Shown: one piece after another, positions 9,327 to 20,025 of the stretch
Position numbering within the stretch: the stretch's first letter is position 1
How the letters are laid out: each line of letters begins with the position of its first letter
Source: Peronospora farinosa
Lineage: Eukaryota; Oomycota; Peronosporomycetes; Peronosporales; Peronosporaceae
Reading direction: 5' to 3'
DNA: 64,000 nucleotides
NCBI GenBank assembly: GCA_947646735.1
Contig: CANTFK010000891.1
Span: forward strand, 1-64,000
The notes under the pieces: model-generated
Database searches by the model: none
Seen by the model: the letters and a program-made list of their open reading frames with translations, nothing else
What the model was told of the DNA's origin: nothing
Position numbers and translations under genes: made by a program

Positions 9327-12300
9327 GGACGAGGGAACGTCAGGGGTATGACCGCCTGAAGACCCGTTTGGACATCTTAGAGCGACTGGTGATGAGAGAC
9401 CCGCGTTAAGCGCGGAGTCCTCCTCGATCGCCGAGTCCTCTATCGCCTCGTTCGTATACGGGGAGCCTCTCGGCTTCCTCGTCGCCTGATCGGCCGCGAC
9501 GCTCGACTCACAGTCGACGTCACCATCGGTCTCGTTAGAACGATGTGGATATGTGATCTCTTCTGGATCAACATACCGTTTCAGACGACCCACATAAAAT
9601 ATGGGGTGCGTCTTCATATACGGTGGGAGAGTGAGCCTATAATTTAGGTCTCCAACTTCTTCAACCACTGTAAGGGGCCCAATGAATCGGGGCAATAGCT
9701 TAGTATTACCACCAGGTAGTACATAAATTGCATGTTTAGGTAGGGTAGCAGTACTTAATAGCAATCACCCCAAAGTGGCGATGAGCAAAGCGCGTCGATG
9801 GGACATATGTCCCCATCATTTATGGCACCCGTCCTTGAGGGACCGTCTATGCTTCCTGCAAGCGAAGGTAAAGCCTCGTCGCCTGAGCCTACGAGCGCAG
9901 CGACTAAGACTGAGCACGCTACTTCGAAAGGAGTAGTAGCGACTCAGTCAGATGTGATTCCTCATGCTGATGTCTTTACAATCCATAATGGAGAGTCAGA
10001 CTGAGGTGAGTGTGACCTTAAAGCTCCACCAAGTACACCTTCGGCCTCACTAGCCTGCCGTCGCGAGGGCGGCTACGTGAGTGGTGGCTTGCCACCAATG
10101 CCACCTCCATCTGAGTGGATGAACTCGGATGGGTCTAGTGCAGCGCTGTTGCAGCGTGCAACTATTGACGCTCATAAATTTTATAGCGTCTTTCCTTTGT
10201 GGAAAAAGCAGGGCAAAGCACTTGGTCGTGCTTTCCCAATTCCAGTCGTGCTGCGTTCTGACGAAACAGCCGACGAATATGAAGCTGAACTTCGGCGCCG
10301 TGTAACGTTGCATGTAGATGCAACGAAACAACGGTCGCAGCGAATCAGCTTCGCCATGAAGCGTGCGCATAAAATCTTGGGTGGTAAGCGACCCCCAATT
10401 GATTCTCGCCACGCTTCTGGACCTAGCAGAAAGACGACAGCTGGTGCTGCTTCACATAAGCAACTACCAGCCCAGGCACGCCGACGCGCAAAGCATCCAC
10501 AGGCTCCCACGAGTCAAAGCTCGTTGGGTAACCCTTCCATTGGACAAGGATTTGGAGCTTTCGTTTCACAAACCGGTGGGCCAACAGCCTTCCAACAAGG
10601 AAGCGCATATTCCCTTCCGCGTCCACCAACACAGGTGGTGCCCAATAGGAGTGGCGATTACGCCCACCTACTCGCGGCTGCCTACCCTGCTGATGTTCAA
10701 TCGCAGGCTGAGTCCGCTGCGCTGAAGAGGCAGGTGACAGATCTCGAGAGTCAAGTCTCACGACTGACCTCGGATCTGCGCGTGTGAGGACGAGGGAACG
10801 TCAGGGGTATGACCGCCTGAAGACCCGTTTGGACATCTTAGAGCGACTGGTGATGAGAGACCCGCGTTAAGCGCGGAGTCCTCCTCGATCGCCGAGTCCT
10901 CTATCGCCTCGTTCGTATACGGGGAGCCTCTCGGCTTCCTCGTCGCCTGATCGGCCGCGACGCTCGACTCACAGTCGACGTCACCATCGGTCTCGTTAGA
11001 ACGATGTGGATATGTGATCTCTTCTGGATCAACATACCGTTTCAGACGACCCACATAAAATATGGGGTGCGTCTTCATATACGGTGGGAGAGTGAGCCTA
11101 TAATTTAGGTCTCCAACTTCTTCAACCACTGTAAGGGGCCCAATGAATCGGGGCAATAGCTTAGTATTACCACCAGGTAGTACATAAATTGCATGTTTAG
11201 GTAGGGTAGCAGTACTTAATAGCAATCACCCCAAAGTGGCGATGAGCAAAGCGCGTCGATGGGACATATGTCCCCATCATTTATGGCACCCGTCCTTGAG
11301 GGACCGTCTATGCTTCCTGCAAGCGAAGGTAAAGCCTCGTCGCCTGAGCCTACGAGCGCAGCGACTAAGACTGAGCACGCTACTTCGAAAGGAGTAGTAG
11401 CGACTCAGTCAGATGTGATTCCTCATGCTGATGTCTTTACAATCCATAATGGAGAGTCAGACTGAGGTGAGTGTGACCTTAAAGCTCCACCAAGTACACC
11501 TTCGGCCTCACTAGCCTGCCGTCGCGAGGGCGGCTACGTGAGTGGTGGCTTGCCACCAATGCCACCTCCATCTGAGTGGATGAACTCGGATGGGTCTAGT
11601 GCAGCGCTGTTGCAGCGTGCAACTATTGACGCTCATAAATTTTATAGCGTCTTTCCTTTGTGGAAAAAGCAGGGCAAAGCACTTGGTCGTGCTTTCCCAA
11701 TTCCAGTCGTGCTGCGTTCTGACGAAACAGCCGACGAATATGAAGCTGAACTTCGGCGCCGTGTAACGTTGCATGTAGATGCAACGAAACAACGGTCGCA
11801 GCGAATCAGCTTCGCCATGAAGCGTGCGCATAAAATCTTGGGTGGTAAGCGACCCCCAATTGATTCTCGCCACGCTTCTGGACCTAGCAGAAAGACGACA
11901 GCTGGTGCTGCTTCACATAAGCAACTACCAGTCCAGGCACGCCGACGCGCAAAGCATCCACAGGCTCCCACGAGTCAAAGCTCGTTGGGTAACCCTTCCA
12001 TTGGACAAGGATTTGGAGCTTTCGTTTCACAAACCGGTGGGCCAACAGCCTTCCAACAAGGAAGCGCATATTCCCTTCCGCGTCCACCAACACAGGTGGT
12101 GCCCAATAGGAGTGGCGATTACGCCCACCTACTCGCGGCTGCCTACTCTGCTGATGTTCAATCGCAGGCTGAGTCCGCTGCGCTGAAGAGGCAGGTGACA
12201 GATCTCGAGAGTCAAGTCTCACGACTGACCTCGGATCTGCGCGTGTGAGGACGAGGGAACGTCAGGGGTATGACCGCCTGAAGACCCGTTTGGACATCTT

Positions 12301-14800
12301 AGAGCGACTGGTGATGAGAGACCCGCGTTAAGCGCGGAGTCCTCCTCGATCGCCGAGTCCTCTATCGCCTCGTTCGTATACGGGGAGCCTCTCGGCTTCC
12401 TCGTCGCCTGATCGGCCGCGACGCTCGACTCACAGTCGACGTCACCATCGGTCTCGTTAGAACGATGTGGATATGTGATCTCTTCTGGATCAACATACCG
12501 TTTCAGACGACCCACATAAAATATGGGGTGCGTCTTCATATACGGTGGGAGAGTGAGCCTATAATTTAGGTCTCCAACTTCTTCAACCACTGTAAGGAGC
12601 CCTAATCGGGGCAATAGCTTAGTATTACCACCAGGTAGTACATAAATTGCATGTTTAGGTAGGGTAGCAGTACTTAATAGCAATCACCCCAAAGTGGCGA
12701 TGAGCAAGCGCGTCGATGGGACATATGTCCCCATCATTTATGGCACCCGTCCTTGAGGGACCGTCTATGCTTCCTGCAAGCGAAGGTAAAGCCTCGTCGC
12801 CTGAGCCTACGAGCGCAGCGACTAAGACTGAGCACGCTACTTCGAAAGGAGTAGTAGCGACTCAGTCAGATGTGATTCCTCATGCTGATGTCTTTACAAT
12901 CCATAATGGAGAGTCAGACTGAGGTGAGTGTGAGCTTAAAGCTCCACCAAGTACACCTTCGGCCTCACTAGCCTGCCGTCGCGAGGGCGGCTACGTGAGT
13001 GGTGGCTTGCCACCAATGCCACCTCCATCTGAGTGGATGAACTCGGATGGGTCTAGTGCAGCGCTGTTGCAGCGTGCAACTATTGACGCTCATAAATTTT
13101 ATAGCGTCTTTCCTTTGTGGAAAAAGCAGGGCAAAGCACTTGGTCGTGCTTTCCCAATTCCAGTCGTGCTGCGTTCTGACGAAACAGCCGACGAATATGA
13201 AGCTGAACTTCGGCGCCGTGTAACGTTGCATGTAGATGCAACGAAACAACGGTCGCAGCGAATCAGCTTCGCCATGAAGCGTGCGCATAAAATCTTGGGT
13301 GGTAAGCGACCCCCAATTGATTCTCGCCACGCTTCTGGACCTAGCAGAAAGACGACAGCTGGTGCTGCTTCACATAAGCAACTACCAGCCCAGGCACGCC
13401 GACGCGCAAAGCATCCACAGGCTCCCACGAGTCAAAGCTCGTTGGGTAACCCTTCCATTGGACAAGGATTTGGAGCTTTCGTTTCACAAACCGGTGGGCC
13501 AACAGCCTTCCAACAAGGAAGCGCATATTCCCTTCCGCGTCCACCAACACAGGTGGTGCCCAATAGGAGTGGCGATTACGCCCACCTACTCGCGGCTGCC
13601 TACCCTGCTGATGTTCAATCGCAGGCTGAGTCCGCTGCGCTGAAGAGGCAGGTGACAGATCTCGAGAGTCAAGTCTCACGACTGACCTCGGATCTGCGCG
13701 TGTGAGGACGAGGGAACGTCAGGGGTATGACCGCCTGAAGACCCGTTTGGACATCTTAGAGCGACTGGTGATGAGAGACCCGCGTTAAGCGCGGAGTCCT
13801 CCTCGATCGCCGAGTCCTCTATCGCCTCGTTCGTATACGGGGAGCCTCTCGGCTTCCTCGTCGCCTGATCGGCCGCGACGCTCGACTCACAGTCGACGTC
13901 ACCATCGGTCTCGTTAGAACGATGTGGATATGTGATCTCTTCTGGATCAACATACCGTTTCAGACGACCCACATAAAATATGGGGTGCGTCTTCATATAC
14001 GGTGGGAGAGTGAGCCTATAATTTAGGTCTCCAACTTCTTCAACCACTGTAAGGAGCCCAATGAATCGGGGCAATAGCTTAGTATTACCACCAGGTAGTA
14101 CATAAATTGCATGTTTAGGTAGGGTAGCAGTACTTAATAGCAATCACCCCAAAGTGGCGATGAGCAAGCGCGTCGATGGGACATATGTCCCCATCATTTA
14201 TGGCACCCGTCCTTGAGGGACCGTCTATGCTTCCTGCAAGCGAAGGTAAAGCCTCGTCGCCTGAGCCTACGAGCGCAGCGACTAAGACTGAGCACGCTAC
14301 TTCGAAAGGAGTAGTAGCGACTCAGTCAGATGTGATTCCTCATGCTGATGTCTTTACAATCCATAATGGAGAGTCAGACTGAGGTGAGTGTGAGCTTAAA
14401 GCTCCACCAAGTACACCTTCGGCCTCACTAGCCTGCCGTCGCGAGGGCGGCTACGTGAGTGGTGGCTTGCCACCAATGCCACCTCCATCTGAGTGGATGA
14501 ACTCGGATGGGTCTAGTGCAGCGCTGTTGCAGCGTGCAACTATTGACGCTCATAAATTTTATAGCGTCTTTCCTTTGTGGAAAAAGCAGGGCAAAGCACT
14601 TGGTCGTGCTTTCCCAATTCCAGTCGTGCTGCGTTCTGACGAAACAGCCGACGAATATGAAGCTGAACTTCGGCGCCGTGTAACGTTGCATGTAGATGCA
14701 ACGAAATAACGGTCGCAGCGAATCAGCTTCGCCATGAAGCGTGCGCATAAAATCTTGGGTGGTAAGCGACCCCCAATTGATTCTCGCCACGCTTCTGGAC

Positions 14801-16098
14801 CTAGCAGAAAGACGACAGCTGGTGCTGCTTCACATAAGCAACTACCAGCCCAGGCACGCCGACGCGCAAAGCATCCACAGGCTCCCACGAGTCAAAGCTC
14901 GTTGGGTAACCCTTCCATTGGACAAGGATTTGGAGCTTTCGTTTCACAAACCGGTGGGCCAACAGCCTTCCAACAAGGAAGCGCATATTCCCTTCCGCGT
15001 CCACCAACACAGGTGGTGCCCAATAGGAGTGGCGATTACGCCCACCTACTCGCGGCTGCCTACCCTGCTGATGTTCAATCGCAGGCTGAGTCCGCTGCGC
15101 TGAAGAGGCAGGTGACAGATCTCGATAGTCAAGTCTCGCGACTGACCTCGGATCTGCGCGTGTGAGGACGAGGGAACGTCAGGGGTATGACCGCCTGAAG
15201 ACCCGTTTGGACATCTTAGAGCGACTGGTGATGAGAGACCCGCGTTAAGCGCGGAGTCCTCCTCGATCGCCGAGTCCTCTATCGCCTCGTTCGTATACGG
15301 GGAGCCTCTCGGCTTCCTCGTCGCCTGATCGGCCGCGACGCTCGACTCACAGTCGACGTCACCATCGGTCTCGTTAGAACGATGTGGATATGTGATCTCT
15401 TCTGGATCAACATACCGTTTCAGACGACCCACATAAAATATGGGGTGCGTCTTCATATACGGTGGGAGAGTGAGCCTATAATTTAGGTCTCCAACTTCTT
15501 CAACCACTGTAAGGGGCCCAATGAATCGGGGCAATAGCTTAGTATTACCACCAGGTAGTACATAAATTGCATGTTTAGGTAGGGTAGCAGTACTTAATAG
15601 CACTTTGATCCCCACACTAAAATGTTCATTGTTTTTGCGACCATGATGGTCTGCATATTGTTTTTGCTTGTTATGTGCGCTTGCCATCGCGTCACAAACT
15701 TTACGTGTGATGGCTAATTGTTCATCCACAAAGCGCTGAGCTTCGCTCACGCTTTTAGCATCCAGCTCGCCTATGGCGCCTCCAAGAGGTCGGTCATGGG
15801 TCGATGCTGTTGATAACACTATAGTGTCATCGTCAAGGAGCACTGGCATTTCTTGCCGTGCCTCCCCATTGACACCTAAAGGTGTCGTGACCACTGCTAA
15901 ATTAGCAGTGTCACTAGGGCAACCTTGTCCCTCTTTGGCATTCGCACCGAGCGAAGTGAGGGGCCTTCCCCCACCAAGACTCGGGCTGCGTACAAACGAG
16001 ACTGGAGTTCGAGGATGACGCAGTCCGTTAATGTAAAACGGTGTTTCGTCCGTACTGGCGTGAACACTGTTATTGATAGCAAACTCCACGAATGGCAA
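14801..16098 (-). pseudogene. Gypsy-A integrase C-terminal region and chromodomain
   Basis: The genuine pol 3' end, continuous with the upstream integrase core. Frame 16098-15046 (350 codons) starts in the post-core helix (FVEFAINNSVHASTDETPFY), passes a low-complexity insert, then the GPF-like module (KLLPRFIGPLTVVEEVGD; HPIFYVGRLKRYVD). The chromodomain (FLVGRLLAHR ... LVQWKGYPTSFDSWEP) is at 15010-14801 in a shifted frame. Chromodomains in this family direct integration to heterochromatin. Its last 365 bp lie opposite the array copy of the antisense ORF. Confidence 0.82.
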
Positions 16099-16110
16099 TT
16101 GCTTGATCCA

Positions 16111-16620
16111 TTACTTAGGAGTTGCTACTGTACTCAATACTATCGCCACCACTCGATTGGCCCGATCTGTTTGGCCATCGGTCTGTGAATAATCGGCTAT
16201 TAGCATGTGGAGCTTGCTACCCAGCAGCTCAAACACATGTCGCCAAAAACCCGACGTAAAACGCGGATCCCGGTCCGATACTATGGGCTCGGGCATCCCG
16301 TGTAGTCGATACACATGATCAAGAAAAAAGAGGGCAGCCTCTTTTCCTGAGATCTTGGTGCTACATGGTGCCAAATCTCAGGAAAAGAGGCTGCCCTCTT
16401 TTTTGAGCACCATCTTGCTCAGTCTGTCTACAAAGACGACGAGCCCCGTCCTGCCTTTATGGTCAGGCGGTAAGCCAAACATGAAGTCCAAACTGACCGA
16501 CTTCCAACATTCAGTTGGAATCGGCAGTGGCTTCAGTGGCGCACTGTTCGAAGGTGCAGGCTTTATGCGCTGACACTCTTCACAAGAGCGAATATAGTTG
16601 GCCATAGGTGGGGCCACCAA
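16111..16620 (-). pseudogene. Gypsy-A integrase core, broken by a fold-back duplication
   Basis: Frame 16620-16378 carries SCEECQRIKPAPS (zinc-finger end) and LDFMFGLPPDHKGRTGLVVF with the first catalytic Asp, ending VDRLSKM. The frame resumes at 16374-16111 (KISGKEAALFFLDHVYR; VSDRDPRFTSGFW with the second Asp). Between them a 30-bp sequence is present as a perfect inverted copy (16324-16353 and 16375-16404), which shifts the frame and creates a stop. The third catalytic residue region after QTDGQTDRAN is also altered. Non-functional. Confidence 0.85.
16324..16404. repeat. Perfect 30-bp inverted repeat within integrase
   Basis: Arms 16324-16353 and 16375-16404 are perfect reverse complements with a 21-nt spacer. 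The left arm is the native coding sequence for GKEAALFF; the right arm is an inverted copy of it, absent from the homologous place in Gypsy-C (about 4535-4640). Confidence 0.93.
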
Positions 16621-17198
16621 AATTCCTCTGACACTCGTAAGAATGTCTTTTCACGGCCCAGATGCCCACTAGATGGCGCATCATGACACTCGTGAAGTAT
16701 CATCAGCTTGAGATCTGTGTCATGAGGGAAATAGATTCTCAAGGGATCACAGGGTGACAGTTGATGCCATAACAGGCCATCACTGTAACTAAAGCGATTT
16801 AGTTTCGCTTTGAGGTGCGACGGAAGGGTAACCTTGTGTCCACAAAAATGATCCAACATCAGGCGACAATGTTCGTCCTGACTGTAACACTCCTTGATAT
16901 CGGAGGCCATTGAGCTCGTCACATGGTACGCCTTCATGGCTGCCAATGTTGACGACTCAACTTGTGCTTTCGCACGAGACAAACTATCTTGGTGTCTTGC
17001 CTCGAAGTCTGTTCTGCGCGATAACGCGTCAGCCAAGCCATTCGACTTACCCGACTTATATTCAACTTTGAATTTACATTCAGAGAAGTATGATAGCCAT
17101 CTCGCCATTCTCGGCGAGAGGTGCGGTGAATTTATAGCGGTCCGCAGTGATGCGTGATCCGTATAAACCACATAAGGTTCGGTGCACATGAGGTGCAC
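16621..17198 (-). pseudogene. Gypsy-A RNase H C-terminal half and integrase zinc finger
   Basis: Minus-strand frame from 17198 (it runs on to 16563) with YTDHASLRTAINSPHLSPRM and the RNase H end motif SNGLADALSRRTD, then HECHDAPSSGHLGREKT, the first half of the integrase HHCC motif. A frameshift follows near 16620, with the CC half in the next frame. The upstream RNase H half is at 17272-17400, again in another frame. Confidence 0.8.
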
Positions 17199-17271
17199 CC
17201 GAAACTTTACAAGGGCATACTTAATGAAAGTATCTCCTTGTCATGCACAGGGTAATTCACCTCTGCGGCTT

Positions 17272-18722
17272 TTAAAAGCCGAGACTGATACGATATGACA
17301 GGGTCAACGCCGCTGTCATCCTTCTGCATGACGCGCTGCCGATTGCAAAATTGCTTGCATCGCAGACGACGCTAAAGGGCTTATCCGCGTCTGGAAATGC
17401 CAAGACCGGTGCCTCTACAAGAGATTGCTTCACTGATGTGAACTCATCTTCTTGCTCCTTTGACCAAGTCCATTCTGCATCCATTTTTAAAAGGTCAGAC
17501 AATGGCTTGGTCCGCTCCGCATAATTCTTGCTGTACTTATGCAAGTAATTAGCGAGTCCAAGGAATTGGCGCAGATCCTTCGCGTGTCGTGGGACTGGCC
17601 ATTCCTTGATAGCCTTAAACTTTTCTAAGTCTGCTCGTACACCATGTGCACCTACGATGCAGCCCAGCACAGGTATCTCGGGTACCTTTGTTACGCACTT
17701 TTGCAAGATAACGTATAAATGGGCGTCACCCAGAGTCTGCAACACAGAGTCTAAATGACGCTTGTGCGACTCTATTGCGCTCAAACTTTCCTCCGCCCTA
17801 CTATGCACGAATACATCGTCAAAGTAATGGGGCGCGTAGGCACGGTGCTGACGCATCACGTGAGCCACCACTCGGTTGAATGTTGCCGGAGCATTTTTCA
17901 ACCCTTGTGGCATCACAAGCCACTCCCAAAGCATATCGCTTGGAGTGCTCACTGCCGTTTTGGCTACATCAGTATCTCTCATGAGAATTTGATAGTATCC
18001 GTCCTTCAGATCCAACGCGGAAAACATAGTTGACTTTCTAATGGAATTCAACAAGACATCTTTCCGCGGTATCGGCGTTGAGCCGGAATGGTGGCCGTGT
18101 TCAGCTTATTGTAAGAATGAACCACGCGCCATCCACCTGTTGATTTACGCACACAGAAGGTCGGGCTGCAGTGAGGTGACTTGCTCACACGTACATGTCC
18201 CGCCTTAGCTCGCTTGTCGAAGAACTCATCGATGTAATCGACTTGTTCCTTCGGCAACGGCCATTGCCTGGTCACACAATACTTGGTGCCAGGCTCCAGG
18301 TCAATTTCGTGCCTGATGCCCCTATCGGCCGGTAGGCGGCTCGGCACTTCTGCTGGAAACACATCACGGTGTTTCCACAGAACATCATAGAACGGGCTGT
18401 CCTTCAAGGCATCCCAGCCTTGAGCAGCGAACCGTTTCTTTTTGTCGGTCTCCAAGACGCTCTCATCCATTGTGGATGAAGAGCAACAGTCCACCACGTT
18501 CTCTTCTGGAACTAATGCGACTATCTCGTGGATCTTTCCTTCCTTTAGTTCGGACATGAACAGATCCCACGTCATCTCCGAGAGATTTACTATCTCCTCG
18601 GCAGATGCCAAGACAAGTTGGAGCACCTCAACTGAGGATGCCTCCGGCATTTTGTCTTCGACGGCCTCGAACAACTCGTTCGTAGGTCCGTCCTCTTGGA
18701 CCGAGACGGATACAAGGGTCAC
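17272..18722 (-). pseudogene. Gypsy-A reverse transcriptase and RNase H N-terminal half
   Basis: Two frames. 18722-18048 carries the RT entry (RHEIDLEPGTKY, SKSPHCSPTFCVRK, WRVVHSYNKLNTATIPAQ). 18054-17272 carries the palm (MFSALDLKDGYYQI; catalytic YFDDVFVHS near 17810), the thumb (LRQFLGLANYLHKY) and RNase H start (FSVVCDASNFAIGSA). A frameshift at about 18050 separates them and a second one near 17300 ends the frame. YFDD replaces the more common YxDD with Phe at x, which is allowed in the family. Confidence 0.85.
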
Positions 18723-18738
18723 TCGTTTCGACGTGCCC

Positions 18739-19149
18739 TTAATCTTTTGTAATACGTCTGGTGCTCGTTGCTCGAGTCACCACGACCTTTGACCTGGAAG
18801 AAGGTGTCGTTGCTTCCTCAGCTAACGCACTCCTTCCAAACGCATCAGGCTCTTGGCTCTGTGCCGGTTCTTGTGGCGCTTGACTTCCTGTCAGCCCACC
18901 ATCAACTGCCACAGGCCCTCGGCTCTGTGCAGGACTATTGGACGCATGACTACCTGTCATCTCCCCATTCACTACACCAGTCTTTTCGACCTGGGTAGGA
19001 ATATGTGTTACCTGGCTTTCCGCCAGTGCACTCCCAACTACACCACTCCTTTCGAGCTGGGTAGTTCCTGGTGTCGATTGACATACCGTCATCGCACCCT
19101 CGACTGTGTTGGACACAGCATCATCCACATAAGCCTCTCGCAAGAGCAC
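18739..19149 (-). pseudogene. Gypsy-A protease-RT linker
   Basis: 136 codons between protease and RT with no catalytic motif. It contains a peptide of about 20-27 residues repeated three to four times with variation (ending ...GSALAESQ, ...GEMTGSHA, ...GGLTGSQA), rich in Ser, Thr, Gln and Gly. A comparable repetitive linker is present in Gypsy-C. Separate frame from the RT. Confidence 0.6.
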
Positions 19150-19616
19150 ATCCTTTCCGGTTTCTTGCGTAGAGATAGCGACTGTGCGTGTACTCCAGTC
19201 TATCTATGGTTGGTGTTTAGCCAACCAAGGCATGCCTAGGATGAGGTCATACGGACTCTCTGTACCTAACACTGCGAACTTCTCTTTACAAGAGAAGTCA
19301 CTGAAACTGAAGGCGAGTTCAACTTGAACTCCCTCCGATTTTACGAGCGTGCCGTTCGCTAATCGAACGATCGCCTCTTCTCGCTTGCCATCCTGGCAAA
19401 GCGACTCATAACTCGCCGGTCTCTTTTTTAGAGCCGCGAGTTTCACAAAGTTTTGTGATGCACCCGAATCCACGAGAAGGGTCATCACTTGGTCATAGCC
19501 TCGTACTCGAGCGCTATAGACCAAAAGGGTTGAGGTCCGACCTTTCGGAACCTCAGGGACTATGCTACCCATTTGTTCGATCACTCTGAACTTAGGGGTA
19601 GCTTCAGAGTCCGCGA

Positions 19617-19639
19617 CAGTAGGGCATCCCGCCCTACTG
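19617..19639 (-). other. Hairpin at the gag-protease junction of Gypsy-A
   Basis: CAGTAGGGC / GCCCTACTG form a perfect 9-bp stem with a 5-nt loop, extendable by GCG/CGC with one bulged base. Gypsy-C has a comparable hairpin (1219-1241: CAGTAGCGC / GCG, two-base bulge, CTACTG) at the equivalent position. Possible RNA structure influencing gag-pol expression; unproven. Confidence 0.5.
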
Positions 19640-19702
19640 CGCTCCCACTTTTCTCGGCCCATCTTGGGCAGGTGCTGAACCCGTGCGTCATGCACGCTGG
19701 TT

Positions 19703-19707
19703 GTTTG
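19703..19707. repeat. Left target-site duplication of Copia (GTTTG)
   Basis: GTTTG here and again at 24543-24547, directly flanking the two LTRs. Confidence 0.9.
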
Positions 19708-20017
19708 TGTTGTTAAAGCATTTGAGTTGTAGAAAACAAAATGCAAAGTGAATATATTTAGGTCCTTAGTTCACAAACTCTGTTGCTACTCTAAGCCTAC
19801 TGGATTCTTCGACTACACGTTTCTAATCGCTATATCGCGCATTACTCATGGGATAGCCGCACATGAGTAATCTACTCTACACACATGACTCATCAGATAG
19901 TCACTCATGAGTAATCCACGCTAGTGGTATTACTCATGGGATAGGCGCACACCTAACTAATCAGACCGTACATTCTTGTGGTTGTCGTTTGCATGCCGAG
20001 TCGCTTCTTTTACAACA
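19708..20017 (-). repeat. 3' LTR of Copia (310 bp)
   Basis: Begins TGTTGTTAAAGCA and ends TTTTACAACA in plus reading. Contains several variants of ACTCATGAGT/ACTCATGGGA (about 19841-19945) that are self-complementary; TGACTCAT also occurs. The LTR at 24233-24542 is about 98% identical by eye. Confidence 0.93.
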
Positions 20018-20025
20018 CTCCCACT
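20018..20025 (-). other. Polypurine tract of Copia
   Basis: Minus strand reads AGTGGGAG immediately before the LTR start. The pol stop codon (TAG, 20026-20028) abuts it, so there is no 3' non-coding space. Confidence 0.7.

Larger units (their letters stand above)
6842..15602 (+). repeat. Six-copy tandem array, 1.46-kb unit, within Gypsy-A
   Basis: Units start at 6842, 8303, 9764, 11225, 12683 and 14143 (lengths 1461, 1461, 1461, 1458, 1460, 1460). Each unit holds most of the antisense ORF on the + strand and, on the - strand, the chromodomain plus the start of the integrase C-terminal module. Only a handful of substitutions separate copies. The junction joins AATAGCA (integrase C-terminal codons) to ATCACCCCAAAG (antisense ORF). 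Copies 5 and 6 share a 1-bp deletion (GAGCAAGCG), copy 4 has a 3-bp net deletion near 12600, and copy 6 has a CAA-to-TAA stop at 14706. Shared variants between neighbours suggest stepwise unequal exchange. Confidence 0.95.
19204..19707 (-). pseudogene. Gypsy-A aspartic protease
   Basis: Carries the retroviral-type protease active site LLVDSGASQNFV and the C-terminal ILGMPWLAKHQP flap/loop. The gag-protease junction is cut by the Copia insertion at 19707/24543, so the frame's upstream part now reads into the Copia LTR. A stop (TAG) follows LAKHQP, where related elements continue into the linker. Confidence 0.85.

Noticed and set aside
6842..15602. Regular repeats reminiscent of a CRISPR array
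   Set aside because: Unit is 1.46 kb, contiguous without spacers and codes for retrotransposon sequence; the genome is eukaryotic.
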